From contig CALSCP010002159.1 in assembly GCA_943704425.1 (NCBI GenBank), positions 66,450 to 130,449 of the forward strand: a stretch of 64,000 nucleotides of DNA. Reading direction: 5' to 3'. Under the pieces are notes generated by a model that was given only the letters and a program-made list of their open reading frames with translations, was not told the DNA's origin and made no database searches. This document shows, piece by piece, positions 47,124 through 64,000 of the stretch; within the stretch, counting starts at the first letter, position 1; every line of letters begins with the position of its first letter. This DNA is from Ministeria vibrans ATCC 50519 (taxonomy: Eukaryota; Opisthokonta; Filasterea). Both the position numbers and the translations under genes were made by a program.

Positions 47124-47686
47124 GGGAAAAAGGTGAAAAAAAAAGTAAATCAAATCAATCAATTAATCAAAGCAGGACAGGAGACACAAAGGAGACGAAT
47201 GTAACAATCATGAATAATTACAACGAGACATCAGACAAGCGCCCTTGAGAAATACGCTAAGAGACGGTAGAGAGATGCAGGTAACATGAATCACTGATAC
47301 TCACCCGCACTGGTGGGAATTTCTTTCAGCTCGATAAATAACTCAGTGTGAACATATTTTTTTTTTTTTTTTTTTTTGGCTTTCTAACGCACGGAAGCGT
47401 CGAGAGAAGGTGAAGATAAACTGGTTGGCCGACGATTGGCTTTCTTTGTGCCTGCGCGATCTCGACATATAGATTGACTTGCAAGTGACTGCTCTCCTTT
47501 TATTCAACGACACCCTTTTTGACAACGATTGACTGGCCTGCCCATCGTTTTTTTATTCCGACTTCTTTTTGGTTGCCACGGAGACGGCGGTTTCATTTTA
47601 GCATTCGAGGTACAGCGCAAGCGCATTAAGCCTTCCGTTCAATACTCACACGCTCACTGTCGTCTTTTATATATGTTGATGTAAGA
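47124..47686. other. Divergent intergenic spacer between REX1B-like gene and Ser/Lys-rich gene
   Basis: A 563-bp spacer between opposed start codons. It holds a poly-T run of about 22 nt near 47357 and AT-rich sequence. I see no exon that joins in phase to either neighbour and no RNA gene. Confidence 0.5.
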
Positions 47687-49569
47687 ATGACGTCGGTATC
47701 ATCTGAGAAGGCACAAGACTATCAGACGGGTCGCAAAGGCAGTTTTCGCGGAGTCTTCAGAAGCAGTTCACGAGGTGCAGCCGGTATGGTCTGTACAGTT
47801 CAAAGCACTACTCAAACGCGTGCATGCACTGTCCCTTGCATGGCTGTTTTGCTTTAATTTCAGCAAGACTGACAAAGCTTTTTCTTTCTTACCCCGTTTT
47901 AGATGAACAAGAACCGCATACGAAATTGGTGAAGCGCGCGTCGACCATTCAACCGCGGCAGTCAAGCATCATCCAACTGGACTCGGTACCGGCCGATCCC
48001 AGCGTGTTGCCACCGTCGGTACCGCTCACACGGTGTGCAAGTGCCGACTTTTACGGGACAACAGACTCTCTTGCCCTCCCTGAGCTGCCACTCAATGTCG
48101 GTCGTGCAAGTCCCATTTCAAGGGGTGGCTCTGTCTCGCCGAGCTACGCCAACAAGGCACTGAGTCGTCGCTCGAGTCTCATTACACTCAGTGCAACCGC
48201 CGGCTTGGACGGCACCGAAGCTCAGGTGCCGTACGTCGAGTTGCCTGACCGCACCCATGATCCCATCATTCCCGCTCTGGCAGAAGTAAGATCGTCAACT
48301 TAAACAAGAAGGAAAAAATGATTGTAATTATTATTATTAAATTGTAGCCTGGCCCGGCGGGATACAGAACGGAACAGCGGCGAGCGTCGGTGGAGCGTCG
48401 CACGTCGGCCGAGAATTCGAACGGCAGCACAGCCTCAGATTGGGCAAAGAAACGACGAAGTTCCATCAACACTGCGATCAAGTGTACGAAATATTGAGTT
48501 TATGGTCGCCTTTGATCATGATAATTATATATGATGAGCTTTTAGTCGCCACCAATATAATTATTATCAATATTAATGTTAATAATTAATAATGATAATA
48601 ATATTATTATTATATTTTTATGTAGATACTGGCGTGTCCTATACGAGCGAATCACCAGCGGTAGTGAGCCTGCCGCCATTGGGGGGCTCTCAAGCACAAC
48701 AAGGCGCAACCACTGCACGCACTTCGGTGTCGTCGACGACAAAGCGAGGCTCGATCGAGGCGGATACGATGTTTGACGGCCATGGCAGCGATGGAGTGGC
48801 GTGGGAGCGGCCACGCGCCAACTCGATTCATCGGGCGTCAACAACACAGGCCCGCGAGGAGGAGCGAGCACGGGAGCAGCGACAGCGCACGAAGATTGGC
48901 AACACGCCGCACATGGTGACGACACGGGTGCAGACAGACGAGTGGACAGACCCGGCCGAGGTGCACCCGGTGCTCATGGCCGCTGGCGAGATGTACGACG
49001 CAAGCGAAGTGCACCCATCGCTGGCACTGTACGCGAGCAAGTGGACACAGACGATTGACGTGCGCACCACCAACCCGACCGACGTCGACCCGATGATTCA
49101 GTGGCCGCCAGAGAGAGCAGGGGCAGGAGCACCCATGGTGATGATGGCGCCGTATGGGCTGGTACAGCAGTCAGACGGATCTATGCAGGTGGTCATGCTG
49201 GGTGGTCATGGTGGAGGAGGAGGAGTCGACGACGTCGATGGGGGGTATGTGGATGTGGACTCGGACTCGGACGCGCGAGGACACATTGCAAATGCTCTGA
49301 CAGTGCCGCAGCCCATTGAGAAGTTGAAACGACGTAAGACGTGGCAGGAGAAGGACAATCAAAAGCGGCACAAATCGCTTAAGAAGAAGAAGTCCAAGAA
49401 GAAGAGCGATAAGACGAAGAAAAAGGGGACGAAGACTAAGAAGGTCAAGGGGAAGCCACGCTATATGGACTTTCGCAAGAAGGAGAGCGCGGAGCGCAGT
49501 GAGAAGAAGGAGTATGAGAAGGTGAAGAAGGCAACTGACGCTCGCATCAAAAAGGCTTTGGGCAAGTAA
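47687..49569 (+). CDS. Unrecognised Ser-rich protein with Lys-rich C-terminus
   Basis: Four exons (47687-47783, 47903-48285, 48348-48483, 48626-49569) join in phase to 519 residues. I do not recognise a family. The N-terminal half is predicted to be disordered, with many basic-Ser sites (RKGSFR, RRSSL, RRASVE, KRRSS, KRGS) that suit RSK- or PKA-type kinases. A central part has three related motifs: DPAEVHPVL, DASEVHPSL and PTDVDPMI. Then come a Gly-rich loop, an Asp-rich patch and a C-terminal stretch dominated by KKKSKKK and KTKKVKGK, which would suit nuclear or RNA/DNA association. Its stop codon is 78 bp from that of the RSK gene. Confidence 0.7.
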
Positions 49570-49647
49570 ACCTGATGATTTGTTCATCTCAATTCTTATT
49601 ATGAGTTTAAGGGTTGAGTGTATGGATTGTAGAATTGTATTCTTCTG

Positions 49648-55229
<5,582 letters not shown>

Positions 55230-56525
55230 ATCGGCATCAATCGATTAAAATGAAATTGAGTAGTGATAAATGATAATCTTTTGTGTGATTTTTGTGGTGG
55301 TACGTCCATCTCAATTTATTGGAGTCAGTCAGGTACACAAGGTTGCCCGATGACCGGTTGCCCGCGGTGTGACTGGTGTCGGCGCTCAGTCACTCAGACA
55401 CTCACTTGGCAGAGTGGTAGACATTTAACAGAAATCGGATCAATTTGAATGACAATAAACTTTCATCATAAATATGTCGACACAGCACTATGACCTGCCA
55501 CTGTTCTCCCATGTTACCTCTAGAGTTTCGGTTGAGTTTGCAAGGCGGTCTGGCTGTGTCTTCGCGTGGTGACTGTATCATTAATAAATGGGATGTATTC
55601 TTCTTCTTCTTCTAATTTATTATGTGTATGTTTAGTGAAGGGGTTCTGTTAACTCTTTCCACTCGGAAACGGAACGGCGACGGAATGTGACGCAGAATCG
55701 TCCGTCGACATTGCAGGCCTGTGTACATCAGAGCGATCGCGGCGACTCCGCGTCTGAAACAAACAGACATGACAGCCATGGGGGATCGAACACTTCTGAC
55801 CATTCGGGGTTGACGGAGGGTTGACGGGCGACGGCGTATTCAGGGAAAATGTCTTGAGGGTGATGGAAGATTTTCGGAGACGGAAGATCAAAAGATAGAC
55901 GATCTCCTGGGGAGGACTTCGATGCGAAGAAAGTTCAGCTGGCACAGAGACAAAGATGACACGGCGTGTGGGAGAAATCGGCAATCGCAAGAGACATGGC
56001 AAGCACCAAACCTGATGGCGAGGCGGATGTCGACCTTCGGCAAATTGCATCAGATAGACCGACAGGTGACGAGGAAGTTGGTCGCCTCGACGCAATACAG
56101 TTGGCCTGACATCAAACGGTCTGAAACTGATCAGAGGAATCAGGAGTAAACACAAAGAAAGAGAACATGACCCTCTCTGCGGAATTTCTTCGAGCCGCTG
56201 CGAGTAGCGGATTTTCAGGAACTATAATAGTTATCGGCCATTTGACATTGATTGACGTTGAAAAAGCTATCAACATTTTCGTTGCTTGCTTCTCTAATGA
56301 CTGCCAAGGCTAGCTCCTCGGTCATTCCCAAATTCCAAGTGCAACAAACGAAAATAAAATTTATAAAAGTAAATAATGTTGTCTTCTTATTCGAAAGCAG
56401 TGATGATAAAACTTACAATAGTAAAGTAATTAATATCATTCTTATAATATTATAATTAACACGACTAACAGCTAATTAAAAAAATATATATATAAAAATG
56501 ATTATTGATTATAATTATACCTCCG
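55230..56525. other. Spacer upstream of RSK / downstream of receptor tyrosine kinase
   Basis: This 1.3-kb stretch lies between the RSK start codon and the receptor kinase stop codon. It should contain the RSK promoter and the kinase gene's 3' UTR. The part 55230-55640 is AT-rich and unremarkable. The part 55649-56155 has GC-richer sequence with an open minus-strand frame (separate entry). I found no tRNA-like fold. Confidence 0.5.
55649..56155 (-). CDS. Possible small ORF or exon, unidentified
   Basis: The minus strand is open for 168 codons, ending FPSGKS and a TAA. It starts from a TTG; the first ATG lies about 34 codons in (MQFAEGRH). The composition (Pro, Ser, Arg) resembles a chance frame in GC-rich DNA, and a splice acceptor-like TTTGTTTCAG lies inside it. 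It could be a short gene, part of the RSK 5' UTR region, or nothing. I recognise no domain. Confidence 0.2.
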   Translation of the reverse strand: MCLLLIPLISFRPFDVRPTVLRRGDQLPRHLSVYLMQFAEGRHPPRHQVWCLPCLLRLPISPTRRVIFVSVPAELSSHRSPPQEIVYLLIFRLRKSSITLKTFSLNTPSPVNPPSTPNGQKCSIPHGCHVCLFQTRSRRDRSDVHRPAMSTDDSASHSVAVPFPSGKS

Positions 56526-59500
56526 TCACAAAAATGACGAAGAGAGATCCTCTAACTCTGCGCCAAGCGATCGCACAAGTGAGCCCTTGTCAATCTCCGC
56601 CCTCATATACTGCACCAGACGGCAATGCAGCTCGGTGAAAGTGGGCCTCTGGCTTGCATCCTTGTGCCAGCAACTCAGCATCAGCTGATGGCAGGCGTCA
56701 GGACATTCCCGTGGTCGATCCAGTCGCTTCCCTTCACGTAGGGTTTGCGCCAAACTCTGAATCTCTAGAGACTTGTATGGGCGCACGGTGCCAAAGGTCA
56801 TCACCTCCCACGCAACCACTCCAAAAGACCACACGTCCGTCTTGATCGAGAACTTGCGGAACTCCAACGACTCAAGAGCCATCCAACGTACAGGGAGTCT
56901 GCTTCGCGTCTTGACGCGGTAGTAGTCATCGTCATCCATCCGGCGTGACAGTCCAAAGTCAGCCACCTTGATCACTGAGCCATGGCCAACGAGGCAATTA
57001 CGAGCAGCCAACTGGCGAAGGAAAGGAAGAAAAAAGAGAGGGGCGAACTAAACTTAGAAAACAAACATCATCACCATCACAAGGCTTCTTACATCGCGAT
57101 GAACGAAAGAGAGAGACGAGATATACTCCATGCCTGAACTGATTTGCATCAACATATTCAACTGCTCAGCATAGCTCACGTTCAGAGCCGCGCAGGTGAC
57201 ACACAGGCGCAAAAAGTTGCGCAAATCACCGTGAGGACAATGCTATACGCAAATAAGAGGAATAAGAATAATAATAATAATAATAATTATAACAAAAGTC
57301 TTTTCTCATGGGGCTTGGTTTGGTGTGTACCTCAATAATGATGAGATAGGGATCATTGACAACGCACACACCCACTAGTCCGAGAATGTTCTCATGATGA
57401 AAGGTAGCGAGAAGATGGGCTTCCGACAGGTAGTCTTCGCGCTCCCTTGCCTTCGCCCCATCTTTCAGCGTCTTCACAGCCACATACTTGGGATTCTTCC
57501 CATTCACATCAGTTGCACTTGCCTTGAGCACAACTCCAAATTCTCCTTTGCCGATTTCTTCGATAAAGGATAGTCGCGTGCGGTCAAAATGAAACGCGTC
57601 CACCTTGCTGGGGTCAAGTGGGAAGTTGTAAATGTTGCTTGAAACTGAGTCGGCGTTGTATATCGCGACCTCAGGAGGTAAGTCAACCCTCACGGTTTTG
57701 CGACTGGCTGTACCATACTTGGCAAACTCATCTTCATCCTCGAGAGCACCGTTGCTCTGTCTGAAAGGATTCATGGCGCGAGAATTCGGGCGCTGACCCC
57801 GCGCCGATATTTTGATTGTCTGGTAGATGTTCTCCAAGTCACCGGTGCGTACCTGTCTCTCGTACAAGTCATAGTCGTCATAAGCTTCCCCAACGGTCTC
57901 ATGGCAAACCTGTGGCGCCCGCAACGCGCCATACTCGGCACTAATTGGTCGACGATATTCCTCGAGATTCACATAGGCTGATTGCGACATGCTGTCAGAG
58001 AGAGGAACGTGATTAACATTCTCGTACTGCACAGAGGCTGTCGCGGTGGACGCTGCGACAGATTGATAGATATCATCAAGCGCTGGTATGCTATCAGTCG
58101 CGTCGTACACGTGAGACCCGCTTGCCGAACCGCCAGGCTGGGACACCAACTCGTCCAATGATGGAGGCGCCGTACCAAGGGTACCATAAGCTGACGTCTC
58201 TTGTGGCCGAGAAACGTTTTTTGCGCTGAGTAGATTGTTGATGTCGTCACTTGAGATACCATACAAACGGCGAAGATCTTCAATATGCGCCTGCTGCTCT
58301 GGGATTTCGGTGAGTACTTCCGCAGAGTAAAAAAATGGCATGGCCTTCTGAGAGAGAGAGCCTTTCTGGGCCTCTCGCGACTTGTGAGACAGATTCCTTT
58401 CGTGAAATGTCACTTTATCTTGCGCGCTGTGTAAAAATGAGAGAACCGAAACTGGTCGTATTGGATTAATATCGGCAGTGCGATTCATATCGGCAGTGCT
58501 AATCAGTTCGCTCTTGTGCGATTCGATCATCGGTATAGAGATTTGTGATATCGAAACTAAATCGTGACGAGTCCGCCCGAAACGCTTGCCACGACCACGA
58601 CGTCGCCACAACACCACAATCACAATCATCAGGAGAATGCCCACGGCAACGGCAACAATTGCTCCAATGATGGGCAAGCTCGACGACGAGCCCGACGACT
58701 GACCACCCGTCCCACCACCTCCGCCGGGCTGATCCGGATCCAACGCTTCGCTGTCCGCCATCACCGCAAGCGCATAGGTACCCGTCTGTCGTGTCAGGCA
58801 CGTTACACTCTCGCTGCTGCCAGCAAGGCGCTTCGAGCCTGTCGGTGTCCATGAACCACTCGTCGCACTCCAGCGCACACAACTGATTGTTTGGCCCCCG
58901 GACACACTGCTGACCGTCGTGTTGCTCGTGATGGGCAGTGTCAATTGAATGCCGTACTCATCCATGTCGACAGGCACGCCCACTTGTGGGCTAGCAGTGG
59001 CACGCAGCGACACATCGTAGTAGTTGGACATAATGGTGCGTGTCGACGCGACCGCCTTGGGATTGCTCGTGAACACAAGCCAAATGGCGGTCAGGTCACA
59101 GCTCGAAGTGGTCGAGCAGCTCGTCACCGACGACACCGTCTCAATGAGTTCATCCGCGTCAAAGAGAGCACGCGTATTGCACGTGCCCGAGTGCGACAGG
59201 GCACACAAACCCGCATAGTCAACAACATTGTTAAAGGGCGACGTTGCATACGCAATGGCGCGTCGTCGGCCGGTCGCTGAGATCGCAGCAGGTGTCACCG
59301 TGCGCACACCCACAAGCAGTTGTGTCATGCCCGCATCCACTACCAGAGACTTCACGCCCGGTGAGAGAGTAGCGCCCACGCTGGCGCCCACATCAAGCAT
59401 GCTCGCAATCACGGCACGTGAGGTCGTTGTCATTGTTTTCGACGATGACGACGAAGCACGCGCCAACTGAAGACTCAGTGGTCGCATCAGTTGACCGGCC

Positions 59501-62500
59501 ATGTCCGTGTCAAATGGCGACGCACCGCTCACCTGCCATGTGTCCGCATCCGTCAGACGCGCACGCGCCAGCTCAATGGCCTGGTACGAGGCATCAAAGG
59601 CCGAGTCTGAAATGCACGCAGACGTGTACTCGAGCGCCACGCCCACAAAGGCCGTGAGACGACGCGAGCTCATTTCGTTCGTACTGATCGACAGCGAGTC
59701 CAATATCGCCGTCGAGCCGCTCACCACAATCTTGTTGAGCAACTGCTGCGCGAGATCAACTACACTGGTGTGTGCACACGCATCGCTCACCGTCGCGTCC
59801 CAGTAGGTGTTCACAGTGGCAAGCGCCGCCACGAATTCGCTCAGGGCCACTTGAACATTGCCCGACGAGGCAAGTCGTGTGGTGGAGTTTGCAGCCGCCT
59901 CGCTCGCGTACGCTGCTACACTCGCCTCCGCTGCGGCAGCACTCACACCAGTCGACGCCACCATGTTGTCGGTGCGCACCGTCACGCTCGAGTCTGACAC
60001 CGCTCGCGAGCCAAATCGATTGGTGATGCGCGCGCGTACCGTCACCGCCGTGCTCGACTGGTCGGTGGGGCTCGGCAACAGCGAGGTGATGGTCGAGTCC
60101 TGTGACTCGCCAGGCAGTGGAATCCACGCATTGCGTGCGCCCACAAATCCAAACGAGAATGAAAGGGGTGCATTGTCGGGCGAGTCGATCCAGCCGCTCG
60201 CCGTCAGCGTCGACTGCGAGAGCAGTGCAAAAACATCGCTGGTCGGCACGGTCACGGAGCCAGTCGACGGACTGTTGCGTGTCGGCAACGACGTCGACGT
60301 AGTCACCGAGCCAATTTTGTCGGTGACCGTGATGGCAATGAGATAGGTGACGCCCGGCGAGACCACGTCCGCACGCAAACACAAAGTGGCCATGTCACGC
60401 GTGAATCCCGTGCAGTAAATGCTTGAGTCAGTCATGTCGAGTGCGGCAGCGCCCGAGCCCGAGTTGCTCCACTGTGTCAAAAGCGTAGCCGGAAACGACG
60501 ACTCGATCTCGGTGTCGACAAACACACGTTTGCTCACGTCCACTTTGCCGTCGGCACCGAGACGCGGTACCACACTCACAATGGGCAGAGCAAAGGTGCT
60601 TGCTGACACAATGTGTGTCGCGCTGGCAGTGCGCGTATCGCGCGATACCTCCACCCGAAATCGATAGGAGCGCGGCGAAAAAAGTGAGTCCGGTGGGAGA
60701 CTCAAAATTGCTTCGTTGCGCACGGGAACGACCGAACTGAAGGAACCCGCCGTCGTGAATGTGTTGTCACAGTCGATGCAGGTCCAGGCAAAGGCGCAAG
60801 GCGCACCGCCCGTGCCGTCGTTGTCGACACACTGCGCCGTCAGAGTGAGCGCAAACTGCGCTCCAATCGTAGTGGCGCCAATGATGGAGGCCAGCAGAGG
60901 CGTCTGCAACACCTCAAGCTGTTGCTGCGCCGATCCATACACCGTCGAGTCTGTGGCGAGCGTCGCCACTACAGAAAGTGTGTATGTGGCGGCACGAGCG
61001 AGCTCATTCGCACCGATGACAAGCACGGGTGCGGTCGCCGAGGCACCCAGCGGAATCGAGGGCTCAACAGACCACTGGTACAAAATGGATGAGGCATCGA
61101 CAATGCCAGTGCAAGACGACGGCAGCACCACCGACACGGAGAAGGAGTTGACAACGGAACGTGAGACAGCGGTGTTCGCCTGTGGAAATGTCACGCTTGG
61201 CACAACTCGACTTGTCACGTTCATGTGTGTCACCACAGGCAAGCTAGAAGTGCCCAAAAAGTTGGTCGCCACCAAAGAGATGGCGTAGCTTGTGTCGACC
61301 TGAAGCACCGACGCAATGGGTACAGCCGTGAGCGGTGTCAATGCGCTTTGTCCGTCTAGCAGCGTCTGCAGTGCACCACCATCGTCGGGCATCACACTGG
61401 TCACTTGCCACGCCAGTGTGACGGATCGTCCACCACTGCCGCTGTCCACAGCGTACGCCACCGTGGTGTTCGTATCGCAGGCGCTCACCGTGTCTGGCAG
61501 TCCAACAATTCGCACGACGGGCACCAGAGGTGGCACACTCGTGGCGCCGGCAGGCGTGTAGCCATCGACAGTGACGGAGCCACTCGCGGCAAACGAATAG
61601 GGTGTGCTCGCAAGGAAGAGAACACTTGGGTTGCGTCTGAGCACGAGGGTATCGTCGGGCATCAGGGTGCTCGTAGTGCTCAACGTGATTTGCATGGTCG
61701 ACAACGACGACCAGCGACACTTGGCGGTCGCGCCGAGTTGCGTCGCCGCGTCCACAAACACGGCCGCGCACAGCGCCACAGTCGAGAAAAGACCGCCTTG
61801 AACACGCACACCCACGTCGAAGACCACATCAACACGCAAGTAGTCGGGCGAAAACATGGCCGACGTGAGTGTGGGTGCGGATGCAAGCCAGACAAGTCCA
61901 AGTGACAGCGAGGGCGCCGTCACAATGGTGACCGACACTCCATTGAGCGTGAGCGAAAGCGGCCGTGCCTGAGCCACGCCAATGGCGTCCACTGTGCACT
62001 CGAGACGTGTCGACGAGACACGCACCGCCGACGATGACACGATGGCGAAGGCGCCGTCCGACGCGACAAATTCACATGCCCAGACGCCAGTCGCGTCAAA
62101 GGTGCCATTCAGAACAATGACCACCGAAGTGCCAATGGATGTGACCAAAGGAGTCTGCGAATTGACAAACACCGTCACAACGGGCGGTGTGCCGGGTGTC
62201 GAAGACGGAGAGGGCGCGACCGTGGGTGCAACGGAAGGACGCGGAACACACGAGGTGCGATCCGTGCCCAACTCGGTGGTCGGGTCGGGACAGGAGCACA
62301 CAAAGCCAAAGGGTACATTGGTGCAGGTGCCTTCGCAGCCGGCGTTCGCACACAGGTTGGGCAAGGCACATGCACTGGCACCGTCCGATGCCAGACCCGA
62401 TCCCTGATAGCCGGGTGAACACGAGCACAGCACATGACCGTCCGAGTTCGTACACACCTGCGCACATCCACCATTCGCCGTTTGACACTCGTCCACGTCA

Positions 62501-64000
62501 ACACACACCACCGAACCGGTCCACAAGCCCGAGCTGGCGCAAGTCACGCCCGTGTCGCCAGGCGACTGCAACACATAGCCATCGTCGCACGTGGCTGCAC
62601 ACACGTCTTGAAAGACGCCCGTCGAGCAGGCGTACGAGCCGTGGACAAGTGTGGGCACAGTGCCACACGATTGACGAGCGCACGAGGCAACGGGAGCGGG
62701 CACCAGCAAACCGGTCGCGTCGCATGTGCTTGTCATCGTGGCCACATTGGTCGCGGCAAACACATAGCCGCCGGTGCACGTCCAGGTGACCATCTCGCCA
62801 AAGGCAAGCGCGATGCCAATCTGCTGCGAGGACGAAGCACCCGTCACAAGCGGTGCGGCTCCGCACGAAATAGGCAGACACAAATCACCCGTCGAAAAAG
62901 CACCCGTGTGCGAGCAGTTGCGGTCAATAAAGGTCGGGCCGCCCAGCGCGCCGGTCGTCGTGTAGCCTACGAGACACTCATACACAACCTCGCCCGTAAA
63001 CGAGATTATATCGTCAGCCTTAGACGAAACGAGACGCGCGTTGCTCTGGAACGGTGGCACACCACATACAATTGCCTCACACAGCGGGACAAACGAGGCA
63101 AACGAGCCCGACGATTCGCACGCCACAGAAAAAGTTTTCAAGCCTGTTGACTTGATTTCGTAGCCCGTGTCACACTCATACTGCACCATGGTGGGATAGA
63201 TGACGTTTGGGGCACCAGGTGCACTTACAATAGAGGCCAGACCGGCCACGGGAGGTATACCGCAGCGCACGGCGGTGCACGTCTGAACGCCCGTCAGCTG
63301 ACCGTTGGTCTGACACGTCGCGTTGAACGTGGTGTGCGTTGCGGTGTAGCCCGCAGCGCACGTGTAGGTAGTGCGATCATTGAAGAGCAGAGGTGTCGTG
63401 CCGGTCGAGATGGCTGCATTGGAAACAACGGTGGCAGCTCCACACGAAATGGGGTTGCAGCTGGCCGAGGCCGGACCAAAAGTGCCGTCGGCATCGCATG
63501 TGCGGTTGAACAGAATGCCGCCGCCGAAAAGACCGCTTGTGGTGTGGTGCAACTCACAGTTGTACTCGGCAATGGCCGGGTACGAGACGGGAATCGAAGG
63601 AGACAGAGCGGTCGCATGCGATTCGCTGGGTGGCAAACCACACGAGACCGGCACGCAGCCAACCGTGGAGGCCGACACGGTACCACCGGCGTTGCACGAG
63701 CGCGTAAACTCGGCGAGTTCGCCTGCCACACCGGTCGTGGTGTAGCCCGATTCACACGTGTACACAACACTCTGACCAAACGAAAAGGTGCCTGAAAGGC
63801 TTGCGGTGGCATACTGTTCGGTGGTAATGGCCCCACAGGCTTGCGGCATGCACATGCCCGGGGTCGAAAAAGTGCCGGACAAGTCACAGTGCACGTCGAA
63901 GGAGCGATCGCCCGTCACGCTCGAGTCATTCGAATAGCCCGACAGACACGTGTACGTGACCGTCTGGCCGGCAGTTTGCACACGCGTGTCCTGTGCCTGC
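56526..64000 (-). CDS. Receptor tyrosine kinase with sushi, EGF, REJ-like and GAIN-like ectodomain (5' end outside window)
   Basis: The visible part is 2,434 residues in three exons: at least 6.7 kb (57331-64000, running off the edge), 57093-57242 and 56526-57011. Order: eight sushi/CCP repeats (the first cut), two EGF domains (DVDECQ..., LCANAGC...), an Ig-like and REJ-like region (AVDSGSGGRSVTLAW), a GAIN-like region ending in a GPS-like CVRWSATSGSW...VTCL, a membrane segment (IIGAIVAVAVGILLMIVIVVLW), a long juxtamembrane region, and a tyrosine kinase. The kinase has GKGEFG, VAVKTLK, HRDLAARN, DFGLSRR with twin Tyr, and PVRWMALES, so it should be active. Docking tyrosines include YENV and YVNL (GRB2-type), YGTL, IYQSV and IYQTI. 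The gene probably signals from an extracellular ligand to Ras/ERK-type pathways; the ligand is unknown. Confidence 0.88.

Noticed and set aside
55260-55460. Possible tRNA or snRNA gene (TGGCAGAGTGGTAG-like text near 55410)
   Set aside because: I could not form a cloverleaf with acceptor, D and T stems, and no T-loop consensus is present.

Overview
This 64 kb window is nuclear DNA from a compact, intron-rich eukaryote, most likely a unicellular relative of animals (a holozoan of choanoflagellate, filasterean or ichthyosporean type). The reasons are short GT-AG introns, a two-kinase p90 RSK, a receptor tyrosine kinase with sushi, EGF and REJ-like ectodomains and GRB2-type docking tyrosines, and a giant transmembrane EGF protein. 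The lineage is inferred from gene content and I do not name a species. Coding DNA is GC-rich; introns and spacers are AT-rich and full of (CT)n, (CACT)n, (GTT)n and (AAT)n tracts.

Layout, left to right: C-terminal end of an unknown gene (+, ends 73); Alba/RPP25-like RNA-binding protein (-, 156-779); splicing factor PRP17/CDC40 (+, 1050-3645); TMEM18 (-, 3798-4450); a degenerate short-chain dehydrogenase-like protein (+, 4629-5554); a PSI/CD164-like membrane protein (-, 5665-6903); LSM2 (+, 7079-8006); mitochondrial calcium-uptake regulator MICU1 (-, 8139-10951); RNA polymerase subunit RPB8 (-, 11285-12237); a 20-kb gene for a membrane protein of roughly 5,900 residues with beta-helix modules and EGF repeats (-, 12726-32704); a Chz1-like acidic histone chaperone (-, 33628-34943); a SMAP-type ArfGAP (+, 35181-37264); a secreted protein with two SGNH hydrolase domains in tandem (-, 37327-40666); an ankyrin-pseudokinase-PARP-like protein (+, 40762-46317); a REX1B-domain protein (-, 46419-47123); an unrecognised Ser/Lys-rich protein (+, 47687-49569); p90 RSK (-, 49648-55229); and a receptor tyrosine kinase cut off by the right edge (-, 56526-64000).

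Strands alternate through much of the window. Head-to-head pairs are 95-270 bp apart between start codons and tail-to-tail pairs 62-153 bp apart between stops, so adjacent genes probably share promoters. Gene models were assembled by hand from splice sites, reading phase and family conservation. The housekeeping genes (PRP17, LSM2, RPB8, MICU1, ArfGAP, RSK) splice into full-length family members, which supports the models.

The unusual content is the giant beta-helix/EGF protein with recently amplified 114-bp repeats, the REJ/GAIN-like receptor tyrosine kinase, and two or three proteins whose catalytic motifs have been replaced: the pseudokinase plus PARP-like protein and the SDR-like protein. 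No tRNA, rRNA, CRISPR array or transposon was recognised.
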